Origin: JANQQZ01 sp039187315
GTDB taxonomy: Bacteria; Planctomycetota; Phycisphaerae; Phycisphaerales; UBA1924
NCBI GenBank assembly: GCA_039187315.1
Contig: JBCCZQ010000006.1
Location: 4,213-68,212, forward strand
Direction: 5' to 3'
Length of the DNA stretch: 64,000 nucleotides
In this document: one piece after another, positions 1 to 10,845 of the stretch
Numbering within the stretch: the stretch's first letter is position 1
Layout: every line of letters begins with the position of its first letter
The notes under the pieces: generated by a model
The model's database searches: none
What the model saw: the letters and a program-made list of their open reading frames with translations, nothing else
Told to the model about the DNA's origin: nothing
Translations under genes and position numbers: made by a program

Positions 1-1343
1 GACCCGCTCGCACCCGACGGGCCGTAGCACACGAACACATTGCCGACAAGAAGCAGCGCGTTGAGCGTGCAGTGGTCGAGCTTGGCCCGGCTGCCCAGCA
101 GCACATCGAACATCGGCCACGCCACGGCCTGCTTCCCCAGCGGCACAGTCAGCGATGAGCCGTCCCCGAGCATCAGGTCCACATCGCGTGGCCTTGGCGG
201 CTTCGCGCCGGGCTTGGGCTCTTCACCGAAGACAAACGTCACGCCCCCCTGTGTGCCGACCAGGTCGACTACGGAGGTCGAGTCACTGGTTCCTGTCGGC
301 GCCCGCTGATCGAGCACCACAGGGCGGTAGTCCTGGTCCAACGCCGTGAAGATCTTGGCAAACTGTGAGGCGAATGTGCTGACCCTGCGCACGAGCCGGA
401 AGGTCTCGCCCGGTGCGCCGGCATCGCTCACGGGCGCATCGAGCCCGCGGACCGAAGAGCCGAACGCGTCCGCCCGGCCGTCGGGCCTTCCCGCATAGAA
501 GCCCGGGGTCCGCCCGCCCGCGAACGGCGCCATGACGTACTGCCCACCTCCGGCGAGGACCTCCGCCAGCCGACGCTGGAGCATGACCGGCGAGGGCTGG
601 TCGGCCGCAGGACCGCCCACGGTGCGTTCGTGAGCGGTGCGCATCTGCACGATGATGCGCGGGCGGTCAGGGTTGACCGCGGTGAGCTGGCGGAGCGTGG
701 CGAGCATGTCCTCGCCACCAACCCAGCCGTCGATCTCGCCCTCGACGCCCTGCCACAGGTTGTTGGCGTTGATCGACGGGACGTTGAAGCCGGCCTCGCG
801 GAAGTAGCGGGCAAGCTCGCCGAGGTATCCGACGGCCGCGGCATCGTCGCCGCAGTTCCAGCGTGCCTCGTTCTGGATCGCCAGGATCGGGCCGCCCTCG
901 CCGGCGCTGGTGATCTGCAAGTCGCGGAGCTGCTCGGTCAGCGCGGTGATGTAGCGGCTGCATGCCTCGAGCAGCGGCGCGTTGGGACCGCGCAGCTTCA
1001 GGTCGTCTTTTTGGGCGAGCCAGTGCGGAAGCCCGCCCATGTCCCAGCCCTCGCCGATGTACGGCCCCGCGCGGACGATCACCCACAGGCCCGCCTGTCC
1101 GGCGAGCTTCACGAACCGCCGGATGTCGTGCTGGCCCTCGAAGTCGAACTGCCCGGCCCGTGGCTCGTGCAGCGCCCAGGGCACGCTGGTCGCGACCGTG
1201 TTCAGCCCGGCGACGCGGGCAGCGTGCAGGCGGTCGGCCCACTGGTCGTGGGGCGTGCGGGCATAATCGATCTGCCCGCCGACAATCCAGATCCGCTTGC
1301 TGTCGAGGATGAAGCTCTGCCCGTCGAAGGTCACCGTCGCCAT
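1..1343 (-). CDS. GH35-type beta-galactosidase homologue (3' end outside window)
   Basis: About 447 codons are visible from an ATG at 1343; the C-terminus lies beyond the left edge. The N-terminal half follows the glycoside hydrolase 35 TIM barrel. A conserved block near residue 90 reads VRAGPYIGEGWDMGGLPHWL, matching the family's RPGPYICAEWDFGGLPAWL pattern, and GGPILAIQNEARW near residue 150 carries the Glu of the acid/base NE motif. Family members remove terminal beta-galactose from glycans. There is no signal peptide, so it is probably cytoplasmic. A GGAG lies 10 bases before the ATG. Where GH35 enzymes carry the nucleophile Glu (NSEFY-like), this protein has VQMRTAHERTVGG, so catalytic competence is doubtful. 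It is divergent from the efflux gene to its right, with 252 bases between the two starts. Confidence 0.8.
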   Translation of the reverse strand, partial: MATVTFDGQSFILDSKRIWIVGGQIDYARTPHDQWADRLHAARVAGLNTVATSVPWALHEPRAGQFDFEGQHDIRRFVKLAGQAGLWVIVRAGPYIGEGWDMGGLPHWLAQKDDLKLRGPNAPLLEACSRYITALTEQLRDLQITSAGEGGPILAIQNEARWNCGDDAAAVGYLGELARYFREAGFNVPSINANNLWQGVEGEIDGWVGGEDMLATLRQLTAVNPDRPRIIVQMRTAHERTVGGPAADQPSPVMLQRRLAEVLAGGGQYVMAPFAGGRTPGFYAGRPDGRADAFGSSVRGLDAPVSDAGAPGETFRLVRRVSTFASQFAKIFTALDQDYRPVVLDQRAPTGTSDSTSVVDLVGTQGGVTFVFGEEPKPGAKPPRPRDVDLMLGDGSSLTVPLGKQAVAWPMFDVLLGSRAKLDHCTLNALLLVGNVFVCYGPSGASG

Positions 1344-1443
1344 GCGCTTTTGGCTCCGTAGCTGTCGGTTGCGCCGCTGCGCCGGTGCGACCAGGGTCGC
1401 ATGATCGGTTTATGCTTGGTCCGATCGGGCGTTTGTATGGTGT

Positions 1444-1472
1444 TTGAGCGTGTCAACGGCACCGAGTAGAAC
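1444..1472 (+). promoter_or_regulatory. Possible sigma70-type promoter for the TolC-like gene
   Basis: TTGAGC (1444-1449) and TAGAAC (1467-1472) are separated by exactly 17 bases. Each matches four of six consensus positions. It lies about 125 bases before the preferred TTG start of the outer-membrane efflux gene, in the divergent gap. This is by-eye matching only, with no transcription evidence. Confidence 0.3.
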
Positions 1473-1595
1473 GATAGGGAGGCAGAACGGGATCCGCAAC
1501 GAATCTTGCCGCACGACATACATAGGCTTGCCCCCGCTGGGGGGCGTCCGGCGGTATCCGGACGTGCCCGAGAACGGCGTGGGAGCGGTGAGGTC

Positions 1596-3386
1596 TTGCG
1601 AACGAAAGCTCAAACGGGGTGGGCGGTCCGAGCAGGCCTCGTGTGCGGCGCCGGATGCATCGGCCTCGGGCTGCTGAGCCTGCCGGGCTGCACGTGGTCG
1701 ATGGCGCGGATCGACCGTGAGATCGATGCTGTGCTCGCCGAGCGGAACCAGCAGCTCGGCGAGTTTGTCCGCACCCCGCCCCGATCGAAGCTGGCCGCCG
1801 AGACCGCAGATGCCAGCGACGACCCGCGACGCGGCGACACACGCGCCCCCACGACGAACAACCCAGCGCCGGATGACCTTGAGTTCACACCCGCCGATCC
1901 TGCTCGGGACGTCGCCTCGCGGCTGGACGCCTACCTGCTCGAGGATCAGGCCGACCCAAGCGACCCCGAAGTGCTGCGGATCGATCTCCCGACCGCGTTA
2001 GCGATCGGGCAGGACTCCGCACGGGAGTTCCTGACCGCACAGGAGAATTACATCGTCGCGGCGATCCAGCTGCTGATCCAGCGACGGCTATTTGAGCCGC
2101 GCCTGTTCAACACCACCTCGGCGACGTTCTCAGGCGACGGGACCGACGGGAGGTTTACCGCAGCACTGGCTGTTGTCAACGAGCTCGGCGTCCGCCGCCG
2201 ATTCCAGAACGGCAGCGAGATCACCGCATCATGGCTCGTGCAAGCGACCGAGGACCTCCGCGAGGGCGTCACCGACCGCTATACCAGCGCAAGCACGCTT
2301 GCGTTATCGGGCAGGTTCCCGCTGCTGCGCGGCGCCGGGATCGCCGCTCGTGAGTCGCTGATCCAGGCCGAGCGCAACCTGATCTATGCCGCCCGAACGT
2401 TCGAGCGTTTCCGGCGTTCGTTTCTGGTCCAGATCGCGAGCAACTACTTCACATTGATCCAGGCTCGCGCGGGGATCGACAACCAGATCCGCCGGATCGA
2501 TGCGCTCAAAGCGCTCGAAGACGAGACGGACGCGAAGATCGGGGCGGGCATCCTTCGCGATTTTCAGCGGGCGATCGCGTCGAGCGACCGGCTCGAGGCT
2601 GAGGCAGCGCTCGCCGAACAGCGCGACAGCTACCGGCTGCTTGAGGACCGCTTCAAGGTGCGGCTGGGGCTGCCCGTCGATGCACCGATCCTGATCGTGC
2701 CGGTGACGCTCGAGCTGCCCGACCCGGACATCGCGCTGGACGAGGCTGTGGAGCGGGCGATCGATTTCCGGCTCGACCTCCAGACCACTCGCGACCGCGT
2801 GCTCGACGCCCGTCGGGGCGTGTCGATCGCCCGAAACGCGGTGCTGCCGGATCTGAACATCGACGCCCGCCTGGACCTGCCGACCAATGAGCAGCTCGAC
2901 GAGGGCAACCTGAATTTCGCGCCCGACGACCTGTCGTACTCGGCCGGGATCACGCTCGATCTCCCGCTCGACCGTGTGATCGAGCGGCTGAACCTCCGCG
3001 ACGCTGTCATCGATGTGGAGCAGGCGCTTCGCGGGTACGAGCTGAGCCGTGACAACGTTGCGGTCGATGCTCGCGCATCGGTGCGGCAGGTCGAGCTTGC
3101 GCGGTTCCAGCTGCTTCTGTCAGAACGCCAGGTCGAGATCAACCTCCGCCGGCAGCGGGGCCAGGACCTTGACCCGGAAAACGTGACGACGCAGGAGCGC
3201 GTCGATACGCAGAATGCGCTGCTTTCGGCCGAGAATGCGCGGGACCAGGCCCTGGCCGACCTGCGGATCTCGATCCTGGAGTACCTGCTGACGACCGGGC
3301 AGCTGCGCGTGGCACCGGACGGGACGCTCGCGCCCATCGGAGGGCTGCTGATCGGACCCGATGGTCCCGCTGAAGCCGCCGATTGA
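1596..3386 (+). CDS. TolC/OprM-like outer-membrane efflux lipoprotein
   Basis: The predicted 596-residue protein has a basic N-terminus, a hydrophobic stretch and a lipobox SLPGC near residue 30, as in lipidated outer-membrane factors such as OprM and NodT. The rest is long alpha-helical, coiled-coil sequence in two similar halves, as expected of the OEP barrel-tunnel family that forms trimeric exit ducts for tripartite pumps and type I secretion. The TTG at 1596 is preferred because GGGAGCGGTGAGG precedes it and it gives a clean lipoprotein signal; an in-frame TTG at 1506 would add 30 residues rich in Arg and Pro. No inner-membrane pump or adaptor gene is adjacent, so its partner must be elsewhere. 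It converges with the acetyltransferase gene, with 16 bases between stops and a GATTGATCAATC palindrome over its own stop. Confidence 0.85.
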   Translation: MRTKAQTGWAVRAGLVCGAGCIGLGLLSLPGCTWSMARIDREIDAVLAERNQQLGEFVRTPPRSKLAAETADASDDPRRGDTRAPTTNNPAPDDLEFTPADPARDVASRLDAYLLEDQADPSDPEVLRIDLPTALAIGQDSAREFLTAQENYIVAAIQLLIQRRLFEPRLFNTTSATFSGDGTDGRFTAALAVVNELGVRRRFQNGSEITASWLVQATEDLREGVTDRYTSASTLALSGRFPLLRGAGIAARESLIQAERNLIYAARTFERFRRSFLVQIASNYFTLIQARAGIDNQIRRIDALKALEDETDAKIGAGILRDFQRAIASSDRLEAEAALAEQRDSYRLLEDRFKVRLGLPVDAPILIVPVTLELPDPDIALDEAVERAIDFRLDLQTTRDRVLDARRGVSIARNAVLPDLNIDARLDLPTNEQLDEGNLNFAPDDLSYSAGITLDLPLDRVIERLNLRDAVIDVEQALRGYELSRDNVAVDARASVRQVELARFQLLLSERQVEINLRRQRGQDLDPENVTTQERVDTQNALLSAENARDQALADLRISILEYLLTTGQLRVAPDGTLAPIGGLLIGPDGPAEAAD

Positions 3387-3402
3387 TCAATCAAGCCGTC
3401 AC

Positions 3403-4110
3403 TTAGCCGTGGACTGCGAGCCAAGGATCCACTCGGGCCTCCCATCGCTCGTGGAGTTTCCACCGGTCGCCGGTGGACAAATGGGTGGACTCGTTGCCGT
3501 CGCGATCGAAGCCGCAGTCCGTCACCAGCCGCTGGCTGCGTTGGTTGTCCGGACAGATCCAACCGACAAGCTTGACCAGCCCGAGACCGTCGGGCAGATC
3601 GGCAAAGCTGTAGGACGCAAGTGCGGTCAGCCCCTCCCGAGCGAGGCCCCTGCCCAAGGCGTCTGCGGTGAGCCAGAGGCTGAAGTCGGCCTCGAACTCG
3701 AGCCCGCGGCGGATTGTGACGAGGTTGAACGCGCCCAGCAGGTCACCCGTGCCGAGATCAACAGCGATACGCCGGAAGGCACGCCCCGTGTCGTCGCCCT
3801 GGGATGTCAGCTCGAGCTGCCGGTCGAAGATCGCGGGTGTCGTCGCGGCGTCTGAACCCAGCGGTAAAAAGTCAGCCAGATGCGACCGGCTGCGGTCGTA
3901 GGCGGCGATCCATGCGTCCCGGTCTGCCTCGCGGAGCGGACGGAGCAGCATGCGTGGCGTCCGGATGCTGGCCCGGCCCGGCTCGGGCAGGACCTGATCA
4001 GGGGCGGGCACCTGGACGGGGCGGGAGGGCCGCATCGAAGGGCGTGTCAGCGGCGAAAAGGTGTCTACCGGATCCAGCAGTGTGGGCTCATGGCGGGCGG
4101 AGTCAGTCAC
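3403..4110 (-). CDS. GNAT family N-acetyltransferase (RimJ/RimL-like)
   Basis: The 235-residue protein begins after a Pro-rich leader with RTPRMLLRPLREADRDAW, the classic beta1-alpha1 opening of RimJ/RimL-type acetyltransferases. The acetyl-CoA loop appears as DALGRGLAREGL, followed by NQRSQRLVTDCGF, the usual late-domain block. It would transfer acetyl from acetyl-CoA to an amine, possibly a protein N-terminus or small molecule; the substrate cannot be told. The GTG at 4110 is chosen because ACGAGG sits 9 bases upstream; an ATG at 4035 is an alternative lacking a ribosome site. The gene faces a membrane protein whose ATG is only 19 bases away on the other strand. Confidence 0.8.
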   Translation of the reverse strand: MTDSARHEPTLLDPVDTFSPLTRPSMRPSRPVQVPAPDQVLPEPGRASIRTPRMLLRPLREADRDAWIAAYDRSRSHLADFLPLGSDAATTPAIFDRQLELTSQGDDTGRAFRRIAVDLGTGDLLGAFNLVTIRRGLEFEADFSLWLTADALGRGLAREGLTALASYSFADLPDGLGLVKLVGWICPDNQRSQRLVTDCGFDRDGNESTHLSTGDRWKLHERWEARVDPWLAVHG

Positions 4111-4129
4111 GGCGGGTATCCTCGTTTCG

Positions 4130-5311
4130 ATGACCGGCCTTGGCGCACTGGCCATCATGGCGTTGGCGGCAATAGCGGTCGCGTCGATCCTCGCGCTATG
4201 CGTCGGTCGGCTGATCTTCAGGCTCGACGCCAGAGGCGCCGCCCTCATCGGCGGGATCGGCGCAGGGGTTGCGCTCGGGCCCGCCTGTTTCGGGCTGATC
4301 GCCCCTGAGAGCTATCAGCGGCTCTGGCTCGGTGGGACGGGCCTCGACCAGCAGGCCGCAGCGGTTGACGCGCAGACGGAGCTGGACGCCGCGGCTATCC
4401 AATCGGCGGGAGCATCGCCCGAAGCGGCTGAGGAGCACACGGCCGCGGGACGCAGTGAAGCCGCGCACCTCCGGAGGCTCGCCGAGGCGGACCGGCGGAC
4501 GCGTCGGCTCGGGCTGATCGCTCTGGCCACCGCAGCGGGATTGTTGGCGCTGCTGGGCTGGTCGGGAGCGCCACCATCAAGGCCGCATGCCCGCTGGCTT
4601 GGGCTCGGCGCAGTAGCGGCGGTGCTCGCGGCGCTGCTGGGCGCGGTCGGAGCACGGTTTGTCGTCTCGGCTTCGATCACGGACGCTGCGCTGTTCGGAG
4701 CACTGCTCGCGGGCGGAAGCCTCGCCGCCCGGCGGGGCAGAAGCCTCGCTGTCGGCGTCGGTTCGCTGACAGCAAGCCTGATCGTACTGGCGTTCGCTGC
4801 CGGCCCACCGGTACTGGTCGCGGTCCTGATCGTGGGGCTGGCTTGGGTGACTGGTGTGATTGCGGGCGAGCGGTCGGCGTTCAAACCCCGATGGCCCGGC
4901 GTGCTGGCCGACACCGTGCTTGCGCCTGCGTGCGCAGCGCTGGTCTTGGCGAGCGTAACGGCGATACCCAACGGCTGGGGCGTCGTGCTCATCGTGCTGG
5001 CAGTGGTGCTCGCGGGGGATACAGCACTGCTGGGATGGGTTCTCGCGGTCAAGTGGCTGGGCGAAGGTCGGCGGTGGTGGCGGCCGCTGACATCGTTCGC
5101 GATCGTGTGGCTCCGAGGCGGACCGGCCGTCACGATGATCCTTCTCGCGTTGGCAGCAATGGCGGGCGGGCTCGATCCGGCAACGCAGCAGGGCGCCGCG
5201 TTCGCCTACGCTGCGGCTGCCTCAGCAGCGATGACAGAACTCAGCCGGCCGATGACGCTCCGGTGGATCCGGACGATGCGCACCATGCGTGCGGGGGTCA
5301 TTCGACCGTGA
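4130..5311 (+). CDS. Polytopic membrane protein of unknown function
   Basis: The 393-residue protein has about eight hydrophobic segments. Two sit in the first 65 residues, then a charged, Ala/Glu-rich loop of about 70 residues, then six or so further helices, including a long run near residues 215-300. The second segment, with GGIGAGVALGPACFG, recalls the GxxLGPxxxG element of CPA-type cation/proton antiporters, and the following 'APESYQRLW' is also antiporter-like. The remaining sequence does not let me confirm the family. The ATG at 4130 begins directly with the first membrane helix; an upstream in-frame GTG-type start at 4061 would run across the acetyltransferase start. It converges with glmS. 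Confidence 0.7.
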   Translation: MTGLGALAIMALAAIAVASILALCVGRLIFRLDARGAALIGGIGAGVALGPACFGLIAPESYQRLWLGGTGLDQQAAAVDAQTELDAAAIQSAGASPEAAEEHTAAGRSEAAHLRRLAEADRRTRRLGLIALATAAGLLALLGWSGAPPSRPHARWLGLGAVAAVLAALLGAVGARFVVSASITDAALFGALLAGGSLAARRGRSLAVGVGSLTASLIVLAFAAGPPVLVAVLIVGLAWVTGVIAGERSAFKPRWPGVLADTVLAPACAALVLASVTAIPNGWGVVLIVLAVVLAGDTALLGWVLAVKWLGEGRRWWRPLTSFAIVWLRGGPAVTMILLALAAMAGGLDPATQQGAAFAYAAAASAAMTELSRPMTLRWIRTMRTMRAGVIRP

Positions 5312-5329
5312 GGAACTCGGTTCGACCCG

Positions 5330-7159
<1,830 letters not shown>

Positions 7160-7280
7160 GGCTGGGCATCTCCTGCGTCTGTCGGCTTCTGGACCGAACT
7201 AGAACGCGTGCCGCGACCCGCCGGTTCGCTGCCGCGGCGGCTGGGAGATCGTAGTTCCCAAGGCGAACCGGATGCGCGCT

Positions 7281-7310
7281 CCTACACGGATCGGCTCGGG
7301 GGCCTATATT
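7281..7310 (+). promoter_or_regulatory. Possible promoter for carB
   Basis: TATATT at 7305-7310 is the only AT-rich hexamer in the glmS-carB gap. It is preceded 18 bases earlier by CCTACA, a weak -35 match. It lies about 60 bases before the carB ATG, a reasonable leader length. The evidence is pattern matching only. Confidence 0.3.
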
Positions 7311-7371
7311 CATCGAGTTTGCACCCGCGGGGCCCGGTCGATGCCCCCGAAGGCTCGCGGAGGACCCGCCC

Positions 7372-10300
7372 ATGCCCAAACGCGAGGATCTGCGCTCCAT
7401 CCTCATCATCGGCTCCGGACCGATCGTCATCGGCCAGGGCTGCGAGTTCGATTACTCAGGCGCCCAGGCCTGCAAGAGCCTCAAGGACGAAGGCTTCCGG
7501 ATCGTGCTGGTCAACTCGAACCCGGCGACGATCATGACCGATCCGGCGCTGAGCGACCGGACGTACATCGAACCGATCACGCCCGAGACCGTCCGCAAGA
7601 TCATCGAGCTCGAGCGGGATCGCGGCACGCCGATCGAGGCGATCCTGCCGACGCTCGGTGGGCAGACCGGCCTGAACTGCGCGTGCAAGCTTCATGATGA
7701 CGGCGTCCTCGCCGAGCTCGGGATCGAGCTGATCGGCGCCGACCGCGAGGTCATCCACCGTGCCGAGGACCGGGACATCTTCCGGCGTGTCTGCGACGAG
7801 GCCGGCCTGCCGACGCCGCCTTCGCGAACGGTTGGCTCCCTCGATGAGGCGCTCGACGCGCTCGAGGAATATGGGCTGCCGTCGATCATCCGCCCGGCGT
7901 TTACGCTCGGCGGTTTCGGCGGCGGGATCGCCTACAACGCCGAAGAGTTCCGCGACCTTGTCCAACGGGGACTCGACGCCTCCATGATCACCCAGGTGCA
8001 GGTTGATAAGTCGCTGATCGGCTGGAAGGAGTTCGAGCTCGAAGTCGTCCGCGATCACAAGGATAACTGCATCGTCGTCTGCGGCATCGAGAACATCGAT
8101 GCGATGGGCGTCCACACGGGCGACTCCATCACCGTCGCGCCCTGCCTGACGCTGACCGACAAGGAGTACCAGGCCCTCCGCGACGCGGCGCTGACCGTGA
8201 TGCGCAGGGTCGGCGTAGAGACCGGCGGGTCGAACGTGCAGTTTGCTGTCAACCCAAACCCGGAGGGCACGCACTTCGACTACGTCGTCGTCGAGATGAA
8301 CCCCCGGGTGTCGCGGAGCTCGGCGCTGGCATCGAAGGCAACCGGCTTTCCGATCGCCAAGATCGCGGCCAAGCTGGCCGTCGGGTACACGCTCGATGAG
8401 CTGCGGAACGACATCACCGGCACCACGAGCGCCTGCTTCGAGCCAAGCATCGACTACATCGTCACCAAGATCCCCCGCTGGACATTCGAGAAATTCCCTG
8501 AGGCGGACGAAACGCTGACGACGCAGATGAAATCCGTCGGCGAGGTCATGGCGATCGGCCGGACGTTCAAAGAGAGCTTCCAGAAGGCGCTGCGCTCGTT
8601 GGATGTCAAGCGGTTCGGGCTCGGGCTCGACCGCAACGACAAGTGGCTCGCCGCGCAACGATCCGAAGACGGACGGACCGCCGACGGCCAGCCGATCGAG
8701 TGGCCCATCGACGAGGACAAGCTGACCCGCAAGCTCGCTGTGCCAAGCCAGGGGCGGGTCTACTACGTCCGCTACGCGCTGAAGATGGGCTGGAGCATCG
8801 AGCGGGTGTGCGAGCTGACACGGATTGATCCGTTCTTTGTTGATCAGATCGCGCAGCTCGTCGAGTTCGAAGATGACCTCGCAGCGGCAGGTACTCTGGA
8901 GGCGCTCACGCCCGAGACACTCGCCGAAGCGAAGCGGCTGGGGTACAGCGACGCTCAGCTCGCGAACCTATACCTTGGTAGCATCTCCAGCGACACGATC
9001 CTGCGCGTCCGTCGCGTGCGCGAGGCGAGCGGCATCCGACCCGTCTTCAAGCTCGTCGACACCTGCTCGGCGGAGTTCGAGGCCATCACGCCCTACTACT
9101 ACTCGACGTATGAGCACGCCCAGACGCGCAGCGGTTTGTCCTGGACCGACGACGAGATCCGCGTCTCTCCGACGGAGAAGGCGATCATCCTCGGCGGCGG
9201 ACCGAACCGGATCGGGCAGGGCTGTGAGTTCGACTACTGCTGCGTGCACGCAGCGTTTGCCGCCCGCGAGCTGGGCTACGAGTCGGTGATGATCAACTGC
9301 AACCCGGAGACGGTCTCGACCGACTACGACACCTCGGACCTGCTCTTCTTCGAGCCGCTGACGCTTGAGGATGTGCTAAACGTTGTCGAAACGCTGAACG
9401 GGCCGGTGAACACGCAGGCCGACGCAGCGGCATCGGGCTTGCCGGAAGGACTCGTCAAGGGCGTGATCGTCCAGTTCGGCGGACAGACGCCGCTGAATCT
9501 AGCGGGTGGGCTGGATCGCGCGGGCGTGCCGCTGATCGGGACGTCGCTCGATTCCATCGATCTTGCCGAGGACCGTGAGCGGTTCGACGCGATGCTCGAA
9601 TCGCTCGGGCTCCAACGGCCGGCGTCGGGGATCGCTCGCTCGCTCGACGGAGCCATCGGAGAAGCAGAACGCATCGGATACCCGGTACTTGTGCGGCCGA
9701 GCTACGTCCTCGGCGGACGTGGGATGGAAATCTGTTACGACGAAGCGGCGCTGACCACCTACATGACAAGCGCGATCGATGTTGCCGGCCTCGACGACGC
9801 CCCGGTCCTGATCGATTGCTTCCTCAGCGGCGCGACCGAGATCGATGTTGATGTTGTCGCCGATTTCGACCCAGCAGGATCGACAGATCGCGGCCAAGCG
9901 CTGGTCTGCGGCGTGATGGAGCACATCGAGCAAGCGGGTGTGCACTCGGGCGACAGCTCATGCACGATCCCGTGCCGCTCGCTGCCAATCCCGACCGTCG
10001 AAACGATCCGCGAGACAGCCCGCACCCTCGCCAGGGCACTGCGTGTCCAAGGGCTCATGAACGTGCAGATGGCCGTAAAAGACGGCGAGGTCTCGATCAT
10101 CGAAGTGAATCCGAGGGCATCGCGGACCGTGCCGTTTGTCGGCAAATCCAAGCACATGCCGTGGGCATCGATTGCCGCGAAGGTCATGCTTGGCCGCTCG
10201 CTCGACGCGCTGGGAGCCAGCGAAATCCCGGACACCGGTGCGCACGCGGTAAAGGAAGCGGTCTTCCCGTTCAGCCGGTTCCCCGGGGTCGATGTCATCC

Positions 10301-10830
10301 TGGGGCCGGAGATGCGTTCAACCGGCGAGGTGATGGGCATCGATGTGTCGCTCCCGATCGCGGTGCTCAAGGCGTCGATGGCCGCTGGGAACACGCTGCC
10401 CAGCGGCGGTGGCGTCTTCCTCTCTGTCCGCGAAGCCGACAAGACCGAGGTAGTCGCTGTTGCGAGGTCGCTGGCCGCGATGGGCTTCAAACTGTTTACA
10501 ACCCGAGGCACGGGCGAGTCGCTCGCGCCGCACGGCATCCGCCCCACCGTGCTGGAGAAGCTCTCGGCCGGAGCGCGGCCAAACGTGCTCGACATGATGG
10601 CCGACGGGGACATCCAGCTGGTCATCAACACGCCGACTCGCACCGGCTTCGGGACCGATGAGGGACGCATCCGAGCCGCAACCGTTCGGCTGGGTATCCC
10701 TATTATCACTACGATGACAGGCGCGATCGCAGCGGTCGAAGCGATCCAGGCGCTCCGGGCGGGCGACTGGGGCGTCGCGGCGCTGCAGGACTACGCCGAA
10801 CGTGCGCAGGGCGTGACGGGCGGCGTGTAG
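7372..10830 (+). CDS. carB: Carbamoyl-phosphate synthase large subunit
   Basis: The 1152-residue protein has the duplicated CarB architecture. An N-terminal ATP-grasp half carries IGSGPIVIGQGCEFDYSG and FTLGGFGGGIA, and a second half starts ILGGGPNRIGQGCEFDYCCV and carries SYVLGGRGM. A C-terminal MGS-like allosteric domain follows. The enzyme uses two ATP, bicarbonate and ammonia channelled from CarA to make carbamoyl phosphate for arginine and pyrimidines. It is about 80 residues longer than the E. coli protein, partly through an Arg/Asp-rich insertion near residue 430 and an Ala-rich one near 690. GGAGG precedes the ATG. carA is not next to it, so the subunits are encoded apart. Confidence 0.97.
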   Translation: MPKREDLRSILIIGSGPIVIGQGCEFDYSGAQACKSLKDEGFRIVLVNSNPATIMTDPALSDRTYIEPITPETVRKIIELERDRGTPIEAILPTLGGQTGLNCACKLHDDGVLAELGIELIGADREVIHRAEDRDIFRRVCDEAGLPTPPSRTVGSLDEALDALEEYGLPSIIRPAFTLGGFGGGIAYNAEEFRDLVQRGLDASMITQVQVDKSLIGWKEFELEVVRDHKDNCIVVCGIENIDAMGVHTGDSITVAPCLTLTDKEYQALRDAALTVMRRVGVETGGSNVQFAVNPNPEGTHFDYVVVEMNPRVSRSSALASKATGFPIAKIAAKLAVGYTLDELRNDITGTTSACFEPSIDYIVTKIPRWTFEKFPEADETLTTQMKSVGEVMAIGRTFKESFQKALRSLDVKRFGLGLDRNDKWLAAQRSEDGRTADGQPIEWPIDEDKLTRKLAVPSQGRVYYVRYALKMGWSIERVCELTRIDPFFVDQIAQLVEFEDDLAAAGTLEALTPETLAEAKRLGYSDAQLANLYLGSISSDTILRVRRVREASGIRPVFKLVDTCSAEFEAITPYYYSTYEHAQTRSGLSWTDDEIRVSPTEKAIILGGGPNRIGQGCEFDYCCVHAAFAARELGYESVMINCNPETVSTDYDTSDLLFFEPLTLEDVLNVVETLNGPVNTQADAAASGLPEGLVKGVIVQFGGQTPLNLAGGLDRAGVPLIGTSLDSIDLAEDRERFDAMLESLGLQRPASGIARSLDGAIGEAERIGYPVLVRPSYVLGGRGMEICYDEAALTTYMTSAIDVAGLDDAPVLIDCFLSGATEIDVDVVADFDPAGSTDRGQALVCGVMEHIEQAGVHSGDSSCTIPCRSLPIPTVETIRETARTLARALRVQGLMNVQMAVKDGEVSIIEVNPRASRTVPFVGKSKHMPWASIAAKVMLGRSLDALGASEIPDTGAHAVKEAVFPFSRFPGVDVILGPEMRSTGEVMGIDVSLPIAVLKASMAAGNTLPSGGGVFLSVREADKTEVVAVARSLAAMGFKLFTTRGTGESLAPHGIRPTVLEKLSAGARPNVLDMMADGDIQLVINTPTRTGFGTDEGRIRAATVRLGIPIITTMTGAIAAVEAIQALRAGDWGVAALQDYAERAQGVTGGV

Positions 10831-10845
10831 AGAGGAGAAGCCGCC

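Noticed and set aside
3381..3392. GATTGATCAATC palindrome as a terminator between the TolC-like and acetyltransferase genes
   Set aside because: It has no loop, overlaps the stop codon, and no T-run follows. It may be chance or a weak bidirectional end.
2630..3562. 310-codon open frame on the minus strand opposite the TolC-like gene end
   Set aside because: Its composition is almost only Arg and Ser, typical of a wrong frame; the efflux protein in the other strand is coherent.
7456..8658. 400-codon open frame on the minus strand opposite carB
   Set aside because: It mirrors carB codons (rich in Arg, Gly, Leu and Val), has no domain and no ribosome site, while carB is a full-length known enzyme.
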